Assembly: GCF_003313465.1 (NCBI RefSeq)
Contig: NZ_KZ845669.1
Location: 83,149-147,148 of the forward strand
Reading direction: 5' to 3'
Length of the DNA: 64,000 nt
DNA from: Thermoflavimicrobium daqui
GTDB lineage: Bacteria; Bacillota; Bacilli; Thermoactinomycetales; Thermoactinomycetaceae
A model generated the notes under the pieces. That model ran no database searches. It was given only the letters and a program-made list of their open reading frames with translations, and was not told where the DNA came from. This document shows positions 20,918 to 30,784 of the stretch, in pieces. The stretch's first letter is position 1. Every line of letters begins with the position of its first letter. The translations under genes were made by a program, and so were the position numbers.

Positions 20918-21388
20918 ATGCCGCGTAAAGGCCCAGTACCTCGCAGAGAAGTACTGCCAGATCCTATTTACAACAGCAAGCTTGTTACTCGCCTTATCAA
21001 TCGTCTTATGTACGATGGTCAAAAAGGACAAGCGCAAAGAATCTTATACGAAGCGTTTGATCGGATTCGTGAGCGCACGGGTAATGATCCAATGGAAGTA
21101 TTTGAGCAAGCATTAAAAAATGTAATGCCGGTACTTGAGGTGAAAGCACGTCGTGTTGGTGGTTCAAACTACCAAGTTCCTGTTGAGGTTAAACCAGAGC
21201 GTCGTACCAGTCTCGGACTGCGTTGGCTCGTAAGCTATGCTCGCCTACGTAATGAAAAAACAATGCAAGAACGTTTAGCAAATGAAATCTTGGATGCTGC
21301 TAATAATACGGGATCAGCTGTGAAGAAGAAAGAAGATACTCACCGTATGGCAGAAGCAAACCGTGCGTTTGCACATTATCGCTGGTAA
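20918..21388 (+). CDS. rpsG: 30S ribosomal protein S7
   Basis: Binds the 3' major domain of 16S rRNA and contacts E-site tRNA. The 156-residue product starts [16 protein letters not shown] after AAGGAGGG. An earlier in-frame ATG at 20879 lacks a ribosome site. Conserved blocks are [19 protein letters not shown] and [14 protein letters not shown]. In the str operon between rpsL and fusA. Confidence 0.98.
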   Translation: MPRKGPVPRREVLPDPIYNSKLVTRLINRLMYDGQKGQAQRILYEAFDRIRERTGNDPMEVFEQALKNVMPVLEVKARRVGGSNYQVPVEVKPERRTSLGLRWLVSYARLRNEKTMQERLANEILDAANNTGSAVKKKEDTHRMAEANRAFAHYRW

Positions 21389-21428
21389 TCGCATCAAATT
21401 CCTGTGAACATGAAGGGAGAAAATTCCG

Positions 21429-23504
21429 ATGGCACGACAATTCTCCTTAGAAAAAACACGCAATATCGGAATCATGGCTCACATTGATGCAGGAAAAACA
21501 ACAACCACTGAGCGGATTTTGTTCTATACTGGTCGTGTTCATAAGATCGGTGAAACACATGAAGGTGCTGCACAAATGGACTGGATGGAACAAGAACAAG
21601 AGCGTGGTATTACTATCACCTCTGCTGCTACTACTGCTCAGTGGAATGACCATCGTATTAATATTATCGATACGCCGGGTCACGTTGATTTCACTGTAGA
21701 GGTAGAGCGTTCACTGCGTGTATTAGATGGAGCTGTAGGTGTTTTTTGTGCAAAAGGTGGCGTAGAGCCACAATCCGAAACCGTATGGAGACAAGCTGAT
21801 GGCTATCGTGTCCCACGGATTGCGTATGTAAATAAAATGGATATCCTAGGTGCTAACTTCGAAAGTGTTGTTGAGCAATTACGTGAGCGCCTCGGTGCTA
21901 ATGCGATTGCGATTCAACTCCCAATCGGTGCCGAAGATACTTTTGAAGGAATTATTGACTTAATTGAAAATAAAGCGATGTTCTATCTTGATGATCTGGG
22001 TAAGGAATATGAAGTTCGTGATATTCCTGCGGATTATCAAGATAAAGCTGAAGAATATCGTACTCAACTCATTGAGGCTGTTGCTGAATTAGATGAAGAT
22101 CTTATGATGAAGTATTTAGAAGGGGAAGAGATCACCATCGAGGAGATCAAATCCGCTTTACGTGAAGGAGTATGTAAAGTTCAAATTACTCCAGTACTTT
22201 GTGGATCTTCATACAAAAATAAAGGGGTACAATTACTCCTTGATGCAGTTGTAGATTACTTGCCTTCACCACTCGATGTACCAGCTATTCAAGGGGAACT
22301 TCCTGATGGATCTGAAGCGGTACGTCATTCTAGTGATGAAGAACCATTCTCTGCGCTTGCGTTTAAAATCATGACAGATCCTTATGTAGGTAAACTTACC
22401 TTCTTCCGTGTATATTCGGGAGTTTTGGATTCTGGATCTTATGTATTAAACTCTACAAAAGGTAAGCGCGAGCGGATCGGTCGTATCGTACAAATGCACG
22501 CAAATCACCGTGAAGAAATCAACAGAGTATACTCTGGGGATATTGCTTCTGCAGTAGGCTTAAAAGATACTACCACTGGTGATACTCTCTGTGATGAGAA
22601 GAACCCAATTATCCTTGAGTCTATGACATTCCCTGATCCTGTGATTGAGATTGCAATCGAACCAAAATCAAAAGCAGATCAGGATAAAATGGGCATTGCT
22701 TTAGCAAAATTGGCTGAAGAAGATCCCACCTTTAAAACCTATACCAATGAGGAAACAGGTCAAACCATCATTTCTGGTATGGGTGAGTTGCATCTAGATA
22801 TCATTGTTGATCGTCTAAAACGTGAATTTAAAGTAGAGGCAAATGTGGGTGACCCACAAGTTTCTTACAAAGAAACATTCACTTCTTCTGCAAAAGTAGA
22901 AGGGAAGTTTATCCGTCAATCCGGTGGACGTGGACAATATGGTCACGTTTGGGTTGAATTCGAACCACTTGAAAGAGGTAAAGGTTTCGAATTCGTTAAT
23001 AAAATTGTAGGTGGTGTGGTACCAAGAGAGTACATCCCTGCAGTTCAATCCGGTATTGAAGAAGCTCTCCAAAATGGCGTTTTAGCTGGTTATCCAATGA
23101 TTGACGTTCGTGCAACTTTAGTAGATGGATCTTACCATGATGTAGACTCATCGGAAATGGCATTTAAAATTGCTGGTTCTATGGCTCTAAAAGCTGCTAA
23201 ATCTAAATGTAACCCTGTTATTCTCGAACCGATTATGAAAGTAGAAGTAACGGTTCCAGAAGAATATATGGGTGACGTAATGGGGGATATCAATTCACGC
23301 CGAGGGCGCGTAGAGGGTATGGAAGCACGTGCTGGTGGCCAAATCATTCGTGCAATGGTTCCGCTTGCTAATATGTTTGGTTATGTAAATACTCTACGTT
23401 CTCGTACACAAGGTCGTGGTACCTTCATTATGCAGTTTGATCACTATGAAGAAGTACCAAAAAGCGTAGCTGAAGAAGTAATTAAAAAAGCTACTGGTGC
23501 ATAA
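21429..23504 (+). CDS. fusA: Elongation factor G
   Basis: A translocation GTPase. The 691-residue protein has the P-loop [14 protein letters not shown], switch [12 protein letters not shown]3 DTPGHVD, G4 NKMD and the domain IV tip [37 protein letters not shown] precedes the ATG. There is a short 40-nt gap from rpsG and 115 nt to tuf. It is of the housekeeping type, not the EF-G2 class. Confidence 0.99.
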   Translation: MARQFSLEKTRNIGIMAHIDAGKTTTTERILFYTGRVHKIGETHEGAAQMDWMEQEQERGITITSAATTAQWNDHRINIIDTPGHVDFTVEVERSLRVLDGAVGVFCAKGGVEPQSETVWRQADGYRVPRIAYVNKMDILGANFESVVEQLRERLGANAIAIQLPIGAEDTFEGIIDLIENKAMFYLDDLGKEYEVRDIPADYQDKAEEYRTQLIEAVAELDEDLMMKYLEGEEITIEEIKSALREGVCKVQITPVLCGSSYKNKGVQLLLDAVVDYLPSPLDVPAIQGELPDGSEAVRHSSDEEPFSALAFKIMTDPYVGKLTFFRVYSGVLDSGSYVLNSTKGKRERIGRIVQMHANHREEINRVYSGDIASAVGLKDTTTGDTLCDEKNPIILESMTFPDPVIEIAIEPKSKADQDKMGIALAKLAEEDPTFKTYTNEETGQTIISGMGELHLDIIVDRLKREFKVEANVGDPQVSYKETFTSSAKVEGKFIRQSGGRGQYGHVWVEFEPLERGKGFEFVNKIVGGVVPREYIPAVQSGIEEALQNGVLAGYPMIDVRATLVDGSYHDVDSSEMAFKIAGSMALKAAKSKCNPVILEPIMKVEVTVPEEYMGDVMGDINSRRGRVEGMEARAGGQIIRAMVPLANMFGYVNTLRSRTQGRGTFIMQFDHYEEVPKSVAEEVIKKATGA

Positions 23505-23619
23505 TCACTATTTTTGTTATAAAGATACTGGAGAAGCGTTAACCCGCTTCCCCGGCTCTTTCAAATAAATCTTATACTTCACTCACATACTTACACTTGT
23601 ATTTAAGGAGGATTTAATC

Positions 23620-24810
23620 ATGGCTAAAGCCAAATTCGAGCGTAATAAACCTCACGTTAATATTGGTACTATTGGTCACGTAGACCACGGTAAAACCACT
23701 TTGACAGCTGCTATTACTGCTGTTCTTGCTCAAGCTGGTAAAGCTCAAGCACAAGCATATGATCAAATCGATAAAGCTCCAGAAGAAAAAGAGCGTGGTA
23801 TCACCATTTCTACCTCTCACGTTGAGTATGAAACCGATAATCGTCACTATGCTCACGTAGACTGCCCAGGTCACGCTGACTATGTTAAAAACATGATTAC
23901 TGGTGCTGCTCAAATGGACGGAGCGATCTTGGTAGTATCTGCTGCTGATGGCCCAATGCCACAAACTCGTGAGCACATCTTGCTTTCCGACCGTGTAGGT
24001 GTTGAATATATTGTAGTATTCTTGAACAAATGTGACATGGTTGACGATGAAGAACTTCTTGAACTCGTTGAAATGGAAGTTCGTGATCTTCTGTCTGAGT
24101 ATGGTTTCCCAGGAGATGACATTCCAATCATTAAAGGTTCTGCATTAAAAGCTCTTGAAGATCCAACTGGAGAAGCTGCTAAACCTATCCATGAACTTAT
24201 GGCTGCTGTTGACGAGTATATTCCAGAGCCACAACGTGATGTTGATAAAACATTCTTGATGCCAATCGAGGACGTATTCTCTATCACTGGTCGTGGTACT
24301 GTTGCTACTGGTCGTGTAGAGCGTGGAATTATCCAATCAGGTCAAGAAATAGAAATCGTAGGTCTTGGTGAAACTCGTAAAACCGTATGTACTGGTATCG
24401 AGATGTTCCGTAAAATCCTTGACCAAGCACAAGCTGGTGACAACATCGGTGCACTTCTCCGTGGTGTAGACCGTAAAGAAATCCAACGTGGTCAAGTACT
24501 TGCAAAACCAGGTACTGTTAACCCACACACCAAATTTAAAGCACAAGTATACGTTTTAAGTAAAGAAGAAGGTGGACGTCATACCCCATTCCTTAACGGA
24601 TACCGTCCACAATTCTACTTCCGTACTACTGACGTTACTGGTGTAATCAAGTTACCAGAAGGTACCGAAATGTGCATGCCTGGTGACAACGTTGAAATGG
24701 AAGTAGAACTTATCGCTCCTATCGCTATTGAAGATGGTACTAAATTCGCTATTCGTGAAGGTGGACGTACGGTAGGTTCTGGTTCCGTAACCGCTGTTAT
24801 CGAAAAGTAA
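23620..24810 (+). CDS. tuf: Elongation factor Tu
   Basis: Delivers aminoacyl-tRNA. The 396-residue protein has P-loop [10 protein letters not shown], switch [24 protein letters not shown] and the C-terminal domain [24 protein letters not shown]. Codon use is strongly biased, as for a highly expressed gene. AAGGAGG lies upstream of the ATG. Its leader contains a GAAGCG/CGCTTC hairpin at about 23531-23549. A strong terminator follows. Confidence 0.99.
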   Translation: MAKAKFERNKPHVNIGTIGHVDHGKTTLTAAITAVLAQAGKAQAQAYDQIDKAPEEKERGITISTSHVEYETDNRHYAHVDCPGHADYVKNMITGAAQMDGAILVVSAADGPMPQTREHILLSDRVGVEYIVVFLNKCDMVDDEELLELVEMEVRDLLSEYGFPGDDIPIIKGSALKALEDPTGEAAKPIHELMAAVDEYIPEPQRDVDKTFLMPIEDVFSITGRGTVATGRVERGIIQSGQEIEIVGLGETRKTVCTGIEMFRKILDQAQAGDNIGALLRGVDRKEIQRGQVLAKPGTVNPHTKFKAQVYVLSKEEGGRHTPFLNGYRPQFYFRTTDVTGVIKLPEGTEMCMPGDNVEMEVELIAPIAIEDGTKFAIREGGRTVGSGSVTAVIEK

Positions 24811-24818
24811 TGTTGATA

Positions 24819-24851
24819 AGACTACTGGCTATATGTCAGTAGTCTTTTTTT
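24819..24851 (+). terminator. Intrinsic terminator after tuf
   Basis: AGACTACTG (24819-24827) and CAGTAGTCT (24837-24845) form a perfect 9-bp stem followed by seven T. It ends the str operon and marks the left edge of the accessory island. Confidence 0.92.
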
Positions 24852-24940
24852 ATATGGAATTTTTTTGGGGAGGGTACTTATTCATCAATTTGTGATGTTT
24901 TGTTGCGCCTCTAATAAAGTACTCTGGTTCAACTTAAGAT

Positions 24941-24987
24941 AAAAAAGAACTTCTCTTACGTATGGTCTTTTTTATGTAAGAAGAAGT
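24941..24987 (-). terminator. Minus-strand terminator for the ytr-like operon
   Basis: Read on the minus strand, ACTTCTTCTTAC (24987-24976) pairs with GTAAGAGAAGT (24959-24949) with a one-base bulge, and a run of T (24946-24941) follows. It lies about 210 nt past the last permease gene. The rest of 24852-25195 shows no gene. Confidence 0.65.
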
Positions 24988-25195
24988 CCATTTTGTGATA
25001 TGTTAAATTGGCAATGCTTAAAATCAATTTAAAGTATCTGATCACTTTTAGGAATAGAATGGATCACAAAGCTATTGAAATAAAGCAGATTGTAACGTGA
25101 TTTTTTAGAGTTCCATTTGATGGTAAGAGGTCTTTATAGTTATTTCGATTGCCTAAATGAGGAATAGCATAACATTTATTCCCTCTATATCTTCT

Positions 25196-25900
25196 TTATC
25201 GAATGCCATGAGCTACTTTTTGAATTAATCCTTTTGCGCTTACTAAACTAGTGATTAATCCAACAATAAAAAAGAGTAAGCTACTTAGGTTACCATTTGA
25301 TTTTACCATTTTTACTAGTAATAGTATGAGTGGTAAATGATAGACTCTCTCAATAGTAATAAACACAACCATAATTACTAAAAAATAAGCTCCAGAAATC
25401 CAGAAATATCTGTGACCAGGTTGTATTAATTCAATATAAAGATAGGGAATTAAAAGGAAAAGAAAGAGCCCAAAAAAGGAAAGAATCAATGAAAAGGTTT
25501 CTCCGGCTGTTATTTCAATTTTAAACAGAACAGGTATGCTAAAAAAAAGAATCATAAATATAAAACAGTATATAAATAACGCCATGATCAAGATATGAAG
25601 AAGGCGACTTATCAATATAGAGTGAGTAGAAATAGGAAATGAACGTAAAAAAGTGATTTCTTGGCGTATCTGATCTCGGTAAAATGATTGAAATGAGAAA
25701 TGCTCTGATTTAATCATGGCTGGTAAGATTAACAGATAACTAAACAAATAGTTACGAGAGATCTCCAAGAGGAGATTATTATCTTTAGTATTTAAAAGCA
25801 TGATTGGTAGACATATAAATACAGACAAGAGATTGATCAGGAATATATGCATAGAAGAACGGATAGATTGCTTAGTTAAACTAATCATATCTCTCCACAT
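25196..25900 (-). CDS. ABC transporter permease-like membrane protein (YtrC/YtrD type)
   Basis: A 234-residue protein with about six hydrophobic segments and no soluble domain. A basic N-terminal stretch (MWRDMISLTKQSIRSS) leads into the first membrane helix. It is probably the membrane partner of the ATPase encoded 24 nt upstream. The segment RSFPISTHSILISRLLHILIMALF resembles HTMPLNSQSILLSRLIYMNIAMIF in the product of 27642-28352, so the two are paralogues. Substrate unknown. AAAGGAGG precedes the ATG. Confidence 0.75.
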   Translation of the reverse strand: MWRDMISLTKQSIRSSMHIFLINLLSVFICLPIMLLNTKDNNLLLEISRNYLFSYLLILPAMIKSEHFSFQSFYRDQIRQEITFLRSFPISTHSILISRLLHILIMALFIYCFIFMILFFSIPVLFKIEITAGETFSLILSFFGLFLFLLIPYLYIELIQPGHRYFWISGAYFLVIMVVFITIERVYHLPLILLLVKMVKSNGNLSSLLFFIVGLITSLVSAKGLIQKVAHGIR

Positions 25901-25924
25901 ATTTTCTATCCTCCTTTTTATTTC

Positions 25925-26815
25925 TTATTTTATAAGACGATGTTTTCTGGTAATCTCTGTTATGATATCCTCGATCGCCATTGCAGTGACTTTCAGAATA
26001 GGGATATTTTTGGTTTGAAGGGCTTGAAGGGTTTTTTCAGCATTCGAACTAATTAAGCATGAAGTTGGTGCGCTTTGGTCGAGTCGTATTATATTTGGAA
26101 TATCCTCGGTACTTTCTAGTGGTTTTTGCAGCCAGATTGTACGCCATTGTTCGATTAATGTATCTTTTTCAAAGGTGCCTAAAATCATCCCACGATCCAT
26201 AAGGGTAATATAATCGGCTACTTTATTGATTTCTTCGCTAGAATGAGTAGCAATGACCGCTGTGCGATCGCCATCCTGAATCCAATTGAGTAATTGTTCA
26301 TAAAAGATTTGCCTCGAAATGAAATCATATCCATTGGTAGGTTCATCTAAAAGAAGCAATTTTGTATGACATGCAAGTGCGAGTGAAAAGAGTAGTTTTC
26401 GTTTGCTTCCTGTTGATAAATTTATATATGGTTCACGGTCTGAGATCTCGAACTGCTCAAGAAGTGAGATAAAATACTGCTGATCCCAATTTGGATACCA
26501 TTTATGATAGAAGTTAGCCAATTTTTGAGCAGACCATCTTTCTGGTCCTAAATATTCAGGAGGAATATAGCTAATTTGTTCTTTAATCTCTTTTTCTGCA
26601 TGAGGATAGTTCATACCAAAGATAGAGATTTGACCTTGGTCAGGGATGATGAGACCCATGATTGTTTGTAGTAACGTGCTTTTACCTGCACCATTCGACC
26701 CGATCAATGCATGAACATACCCTTCTTCTATGGAAAGGTCGATTGGACCTAATTGAAATCTAGGGAACGAAAGCGATACTTGCTGTATTTGGATAACAGA
26801 TGCTTTGGTCGTCAT
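25925..26815 (-). CDS. ABC transporter ATP-binding protein (YtrB-like)
   Basis: A nucleotide-binding subunit of 296 residues. Walker A GSNGAGKSTLL, a signature diverged from LSGGQ (LSTGSKRKLLFSLALA), Walker B LLLLDEPTNGYD and H-loop ATHSSEE are all present, followed by an extension of about 90 residues after the ATPase core. I prefer ATG 26815, because GAGGTG sits 5-6 nt upstream; an in-frame GTG at 26824 overlaps that ribosome site. With the GntR gene 24 nt upstream, the unit resembles ytrAB. Those genes respond to cell-wall antibiotics in B. subtilis; that role is only inferred here. Confidence 0.88.
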   Translation of the reverse strand: MTTKASVIQIQQVSLSFPRFQLGPIDLSIEEGYVHALIGSNGAGKSTLLQTIMGLIIPDQGQISIFGMNYPHAEKEIKEQISYIPPEYLGPERWSAQKLANFYHKWYPNWDQQYFISLLEQFEISDREPYINLSTGSKRKLLFSLALACHTKLLLLDEPTNGYDFISRQIFYEQLLNWIQDGDRTAVIATHSSEEINKVADYITLMDRGMILGTFEKDTLIEQWRTIWLQKPLESTEDIPNIIRLDQSAPTSCLISSNAEKTLQALQTKNIPILKVTAMAIEDIITEITRKHRLIK

Positions 26816-26839
26816 ATGAATCACCTCATCATATAATGG

Positions 26840-27238
26840 TTATTCGGAGGGGAAAATTTCCGTACAGAGTTTTTGAAATAAGGCTTGTAACTCTTCTTTT
26901 GGATAATGAAGGCGGATGGCCGTCTGAATTGCTTCATTTAAGGCTTGTTCGATTACTTCTTGTTTATATTTTTTGCTTTGATCTGTCTTTACCTCTGCGA
27001 CAAAAGTCCCTCTTCCTTGCCGTGTATAGATAAGCCCTTCATACTCAAGGTCTTGGTATGCACGACGCGTAGTAATGACACTACAAGATAAACTTTGTGC
27101 AAGAGCACGTATAGAAGGAAGGGAGGTTCCCGCAGGTAGCTGTCCACTAACAATGAGATCTCGTAGTTGATGCTTAATTTGATGATAAATGGGTTCTGAA
27201 CTATTTAGATTCACTTCGATAGGTAAAATCAGAATCAC
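26840..27238 (-). CDS. GntR family transcriptional regulator, YtrA subfamily
   Basis: A 132-residue repressor-like protein. The N-terminal winged helix has the GntR pattern EPIYHQIKHQLRDLIVSGQLPAGTSLPSIRALAQSLSCSVITTRRAYQDLEYEGLIYTRQGRGTFV, followed by a short helical tail as in YtrA. The start is uncertain: GTG 27238 abuts the purine-rich GAGGGG, and rarer CTG or ATT codons sit 6-12 nt further on. The frame is open further upstream, but that part is hydrophobic and not GntR-like. It probably represses its own operon through the palindrome at 27242-27255. Confidence 0.85.
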   Translation of the reverse strand: MILILPIEVNLNSSEPIYHQIKHQLRDLIVSGQLPAGTSLPSIRALAQSLSCSVITTRRAYQDLEYEGLIYTRQGRGTFVAEVKTDQSKKYKQEVIEQALNEAIQTAIRLHYPKEELQALFQKLCTEIFPSE

Positions 27239-27241
27239 CCC

Positions 27242-27255
27242 CTCGTAGATACGAG
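27242..27255. promoter_or_regulatory. Palindrome CTCGTA-GA-TACGAG, candidate GntR operator
   Basis: A perfect 6+6 inverted repeat directly before the start of the YtrA-type regulator. Its position and symmetry suit autorepression by a dimeric GntR protein. No second copy was seen near the neighbouring natA promoter. Confidence 0.45.
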
Positions 27256-27641
27256 TAAATAAAAAAGTTAAGTAGACTAATAAATAACATGGGTATCCGA
27301 TTAAGATCATCAGTAAAGCTAAAGAACGATAAGCATAATTTTCGATACGATAAGAGCCAGCCATGGTTAACATACTTAAAAAGATAAAGGATTCAATCTA
27401 TGATACAAACCAAGGATGAAAATGGTAATCGATGTGGTTACCTAGTAAAATAAAGGTACATAAAATGTAATAGAATCAACCGAGAATGATCGTAGGAATT
27501 TAATCCTTTAAGGTGAAAGTGATTAAACTCCATATTCTCCTCATGCGTATAGTCTCCCTCTATCCATATTAGAAAAGTGAGGGTATAAAGACTAAATCAT
27601 ACTAATCTATTTAGCCATTTTCGTTTATGCTTGTTTCTAAA
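27256..27641. other. Gene-poor spacer between GntR gene and upstream permease
   Basis: AT-rich. The minus-strand frame continues open from the regulator to 27373, but its residues are not GntR-like. I see no convincing terminator for the upstream permease gene and no clear promoter. Confidence 0.4.
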
Positions 27642-28352
27642 TCATATTTTCTTCCATTTCGATTGTATGATCATAAACCAGCCGAATAGTATTAAATAAC
27701 CCAATAACAAAATACAAATCGGATATAAAACTTGCTGTTCTTCTATCCAATATCTAACCTTACCGAGGAAATAAAATGAGAATATTGATTGAAGACTAGA
27801 TAAAAGTAGGGTAAGCCCAGTAATATAACCTATACAAATCCAGATTATATTTTGAGAACTAAATATCGTCCAATAAAGAATAGGACCGATAACTAACATG
27901 GAAAGACCCATAAATATGAAAACAAGGAGAATGACTCCAGTAAGTGTAAAATGATTAGGATGATACACATCATATAAAATTGGAATGGAAATACCATAAA
28001 TGAAGATCATCGCGATATTCATATAAATGAGCCGACTTAACAGAATACTTTGACTGTTAAGTGGCATAGTGTGTAAAAAGTAAAACTCCTTTCGATAACT
28101 GTAGCGAATGAAATCAAGATGTTTATTCATAATTAATTGGGCTGGTAATAAAGCAATACTAATCAGAACAAGGGTATCGAAAAAGAAAACGATAAAATTA
28201 ACTCCAATGTTTGAAGTAAGATGAATGTCAAACAGTCGAATTTGAAATATGGGATTTAAGAGTAAGAAGGTCATAAGCCAAATAGGAATATTCCCTATCC
28301 AGAATTTTTGCAGAGCCTTTTTGCTTAGCCACCAAGCATCTTTCCATATCAT
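27642..28352 (-). CDS. Putative ABC transporter permease, paralogue of 25196-25900
   Basis: A 236-residue protein with six predicted hydrophobic helices, starting at ATG 28352 with GGAAGGTG 8 nt upstream. It shares length, topology and the motif P(L/I)-x-x-x-SIL-(L/I)-SRL with the permease at 25196. It lies upstream of the GntR gene on the same strand but 400 nt away, so it may be a separate unit. It has no ATPase of its own immediately adjacent and may share the YtrB-like ATPase. Function unknown. Confidence 0.7.
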   Translation of the reverse strand: MIWKDAWWLSKKALQKFWIGNIPIWLMTFLLLNPIFQIRLFDIHLTSNIGVNFIVFFFDTLVLISIALLPAQLIMNKHLDFIRYSYRKEFYFLHTMPLNSQSILLSRLIYMNIAMIFIYGISIPILYDVYHPNHFTLTGVILLVFIFMGLSMLVIGPILYWTIFSSQNIIWICIGYITGLTLLLSSLQSIFSFYFLGKVRYWIEEQQVLYPICILLLGYLILFGWFMIIQSKWKKI

Positions 28353-28521
28353 CTACTTTTCACCTTCCTAGTTAAGTCTTGGCTTAATATAGAGGAATCC
28401 TTTTTTGTTGGCAATAGGGAAATTTTAAAATTGATATCTGCGTTTTTTTACAATTACTGATGTGATTTTATTTGGTATCATTATCTATATATGGCTTTGC
28501 AAGTAACTCTAGTTATGAAGA

Positions 28522-28557
28522 GTTGCTAGTCGATAGTAGCGACTAGCAACCTTTTTT
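28522..28557 (+). terminator. Strong hairpin beside the natB stop
   Basis: GTTGCTAGTCG (28522-28532) and CGACTAGCAAC (28540-28550) form an 11-bp stem. A run of six T follows on the plus strand. On the minus strand, where natB ends, only TCTTCATAACT follows. It may still end natAB transcription weakly, or it stops an antisense transcript. Confidence 0.55.
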
Positions 28558-29704
28558 AGTTTGCAAGCATTCGTTTAGGCTGTTTAAAGAGGCTAGCACT
28601 TATCCATATCATTAGTACGATAAACACAAAACTACTACCGATTGCGAGTAGGAGATGGGAGAAAGTGAGACTTTGGGCTGCACCTTCATAGACAACGGAT
28701 TGAATATTGGAAAATGGAATAAAGAAGAATGTATGGGATAATGTTTCTTGACCTTGCATACCAAAACCGATATAAAAGGTAATCCCTCCGGGTACTAATA
28801 ATACAGGTGTATAATACCCTTGTGCTTCTTTATAAGATTTTGCGAAGGTGCTAACGAAAAGAAGTAAAGCAGCACACATTCCAATATATAGGAGTAAAAG
28901 AATAACCAACCCGATATGAAAATGGATAGGAAGAGCTTTTAGCCAGCTAATATTCAAGGTTGGATTTTTCAGTAAAGGCTGAATTCCACTGTAGATGGAA
29001 AAAGAGATAATAACAGAAAGGGCTGAGTAGAAACAAACCGCTAACCATTTTCCACTCCAGATCGTGGTCGCAGAAAAAGGAAGGGATAGTATCGAGCGGA
29101 TCGTTCCACGTTCTCTTTCTCCAGCGATCGCATCGGTTGCAATGGCTGAACCAGCAATTAAAGGAGTCATAGCGATAATGATATTGAACATAGCGAAGCC
29201 TTGGTATATTTTAAGGAAGGTGTTTTCCTTACCTTGTGTTTTCGAAGTGATTAGTTTGAATTGGTTTTTCGATTCCTTTGGTGATAGTTTACTTTGGTTT
29301 AGTTTGTATACATAGTTTTCGATTTGGGTGATTAATACAGGATTGGGTTCTTTATCTGAGACATAGAGTTTCATCTGCTTCGTATTCTTATCCAAATCGA
29401 TATATACATTCGATTTACCTTCTTTTACTTCTTTGGCAGGATCTTTAGCGATATAGGTTTTAATGCCACTCATCTTGGTAAACTGATCTTGATCAGTTTT
29501 ACTCCAAGCGGATGTTACAGCAACCTTGTAGTCCAAAGAAGTGTCACTTTGGGAAAAGTTTGAGCTATCACCAGCAAAGCGATCTGTTGCAAAAGCAATT
29601 CCGACCCACATCAAAACGGGTAAGAGTAGAGCATTGAAAATGGTTTTGCGATCACGAAATTGTTCTAGGATTTCTTTTTTAAAAATTAACCAAATGGCCT
29701 TCAC
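28556..29704 (-). CDS. ABC-2 type transporter permease, NatB-like
   Basis: A 382-residue membrane protein. One N-terminal helix (KTIFNALLLPVLMWVGIAFA) precedes an extracytoplasmic domain of about 130 residues (residues 40-165). Five to six C-terminal helices follow, beginning FNIIIAMTPLIAGSAIATDAIAGERERGTIRSILSLP, a segment typical of ABC-2/NatB permeases. The GTG start at 29704 uses GGAGGG lying in the end of natA, so translation is coupled. With natA it would form an efflux pump; NatAB of B. subtilis extrudes Na+, but the substrate here is not proven. Confidence 0.85.
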   Translation of the reverse strand: MKAIWLIFKKEILEQFRDRKTIFNALLLPVLMWVGIAFATDRFAGDSSNFSQSDTSLDYKVAVTSAWSKTDQDQFTKMSGIKTYIAKDPAKEVKEGKSNVYIDLDKNTKQMKLYVSDKEPNPVLITQIENYVYKLNQSKLSPKESKNQFKLITSKTQGKENTFLKIYQGFAMFNIIIAMTPLIAGSAIATDAIAGERERGTIRSILSLPFSATTIWSGKWLAVCFYSALSVIISFSIYSGIQPLLKNPTLNISWLKALPIHFHIGLVILLLLYIGMCAALLLFVSTFAKSYKEAQGYYTPVLLVPGGITFYIGFGMQGQETLSHTFFFIPFSNIQSVVYEGAAQSLTFSHLLLAIGSSFVFIVLMIWISASLFKQPKRMLAN

Positions 29705-29708
29705 TTTG

Positions 29709-30440
29709 TTACCCTCCGATCACTTTTCTCATTACTTCTGTTAAATTATTGGTTTGCATGGTTTCGTAAAGTTTAGTTAGAGTTCCTTGGAAGCTAACGA
29801 TTCCACTTTGCAAGATAATAACTTGCGAGCATAAGGCTTCGACTTCTTCCATGATGTGTGTAGAGAAGATGATCGTTTTACCTTCTGCTTTTAGATCTTT
29901 AAGAAGATCTTGGAATGATAGACTTGCAGAGATATCCAAGCCTGTTGTTGGTTCATCGAAAAAGATGATATCTGGATCATGAATTAAAGTACGGATAATT
30001 GCTGTTTTCTGATGATTTCCTTTGGATAATGCACCAGCTGGTTTGTGTAAATGTGGAGTGAGTTGTAATCGTTCTGCCCAATCTTTAATGCGCTGATCAT
30101 AAATAGATTGGGGTACACCAAAAAATTCAGCAAAATAAGATATGTTTTCATAGGCAGTTAATCGATGATAAAGACCTGTATCATTCCCAAATAATAAGCC
30201 AATATGTTTTTTTACGTATAATGGATCACTTTGCACATTTTTACCAAGTACCTTTGCCTCTCCAGAAGAGGGGATGATTAATGTAGACAAGATTTGTAAT
30301 AAGGTCGATTTCCCCGCACCATTAGCTCCAAGGAGCCCTACAACTTCTCCTCTTTCGACCGAAAAGTCAACCTTTTTTAAGGCGATCGTTTTATCAAATT
30401 TTTTTTCTAAATTGCTGACTTCAATAACCTTATCAGTCAT
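29709..30440 (-). CDS. ABC transporter ATP-binding protein, NatA-like
   Basis: A 243-residue ATPase with Walker A GANGAGKSTLL, a Q-loop region (HIGLLFGNDTGLYHRLTAYENI), signature LSKGNHQKTAIIRTL, Walker B IIFFDEPTTGLD and H-loop STHIMEE. The start is ATG 30440 with AAAGGAGG upstream. The frame is open to 30545 but the extra residues are not family-like. It is followed after 4 nt by natB. It is transcribed from the promoter at 30614-30642, which carries an inverted repeat. Confidence 0.9.
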   Translation of the reverse strand: MTDKVIEVSNLEKKFDKTIALKKVDFSVERGEVVGLLGANGAGKSTLLQILSTLIIPSSGEAKVLGKNVQSDPLYVKKHIGLLFGNDTGLYHRLTAYENISYFAEFFGVPQSIYDQRIKDWAERLQLTPHLHKPAGALSKGNHQKTAIIRTLIHDPDIIFFDEPTTGLDISASLSFQDLLKDLKAEGKTIIFSTHIMEEVEALCSQVIILQSGIVSFQGTLTKLYETMQTNNLTEVMRKVIGG

Positions 30441-30592
30441 TGTTTCTCCTCCTTTATATCTGAAATTTATTAATAATGATTTGAATATTTCGAGTAGCTT
30501 TGGTGTTCGCCTTCGTATTTCATGTATAAAGAGTAATTTCTCCAAATAAGAATGCTCGTTAAAAATATTAAATATAATTGTATATGCAGTTC

Positions 30593-30642
30593 ATACTGTG
30601 TATATCTATATTAACAGTATAATGATAACAAAGAACTGTCAA
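30593..30642 (-). promoter_or_regulatory. natAB-type promoter with overlapping inverted repeat
   Basis: On the minus strand, TTGACA (30642-30637), a 17-bp spacer and TACTGT (30619-30614). A perfect inverted repeat ATACTGT (30593-30599) / ACAGTAT (30614-30620) covers the -10 and the start site. This is the classic position for a dimeric repressor operator. No cognate regulator gene is adjacent except the GntR gene at 26.8 kb. Confidence 0.6.
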
Positions 30643-30784
30643 TAAGATTTTTTTATTTATCAATAGAATAAGATATCATTGATATAAAGTACTGCTTATA
30701 AAAGGGATTATAAGGGGCTTTAAATGGATATTTTTCTTATAGATTGCATACAAAAGGTAGCTTGTATAGAGAGGGATATGAGGC

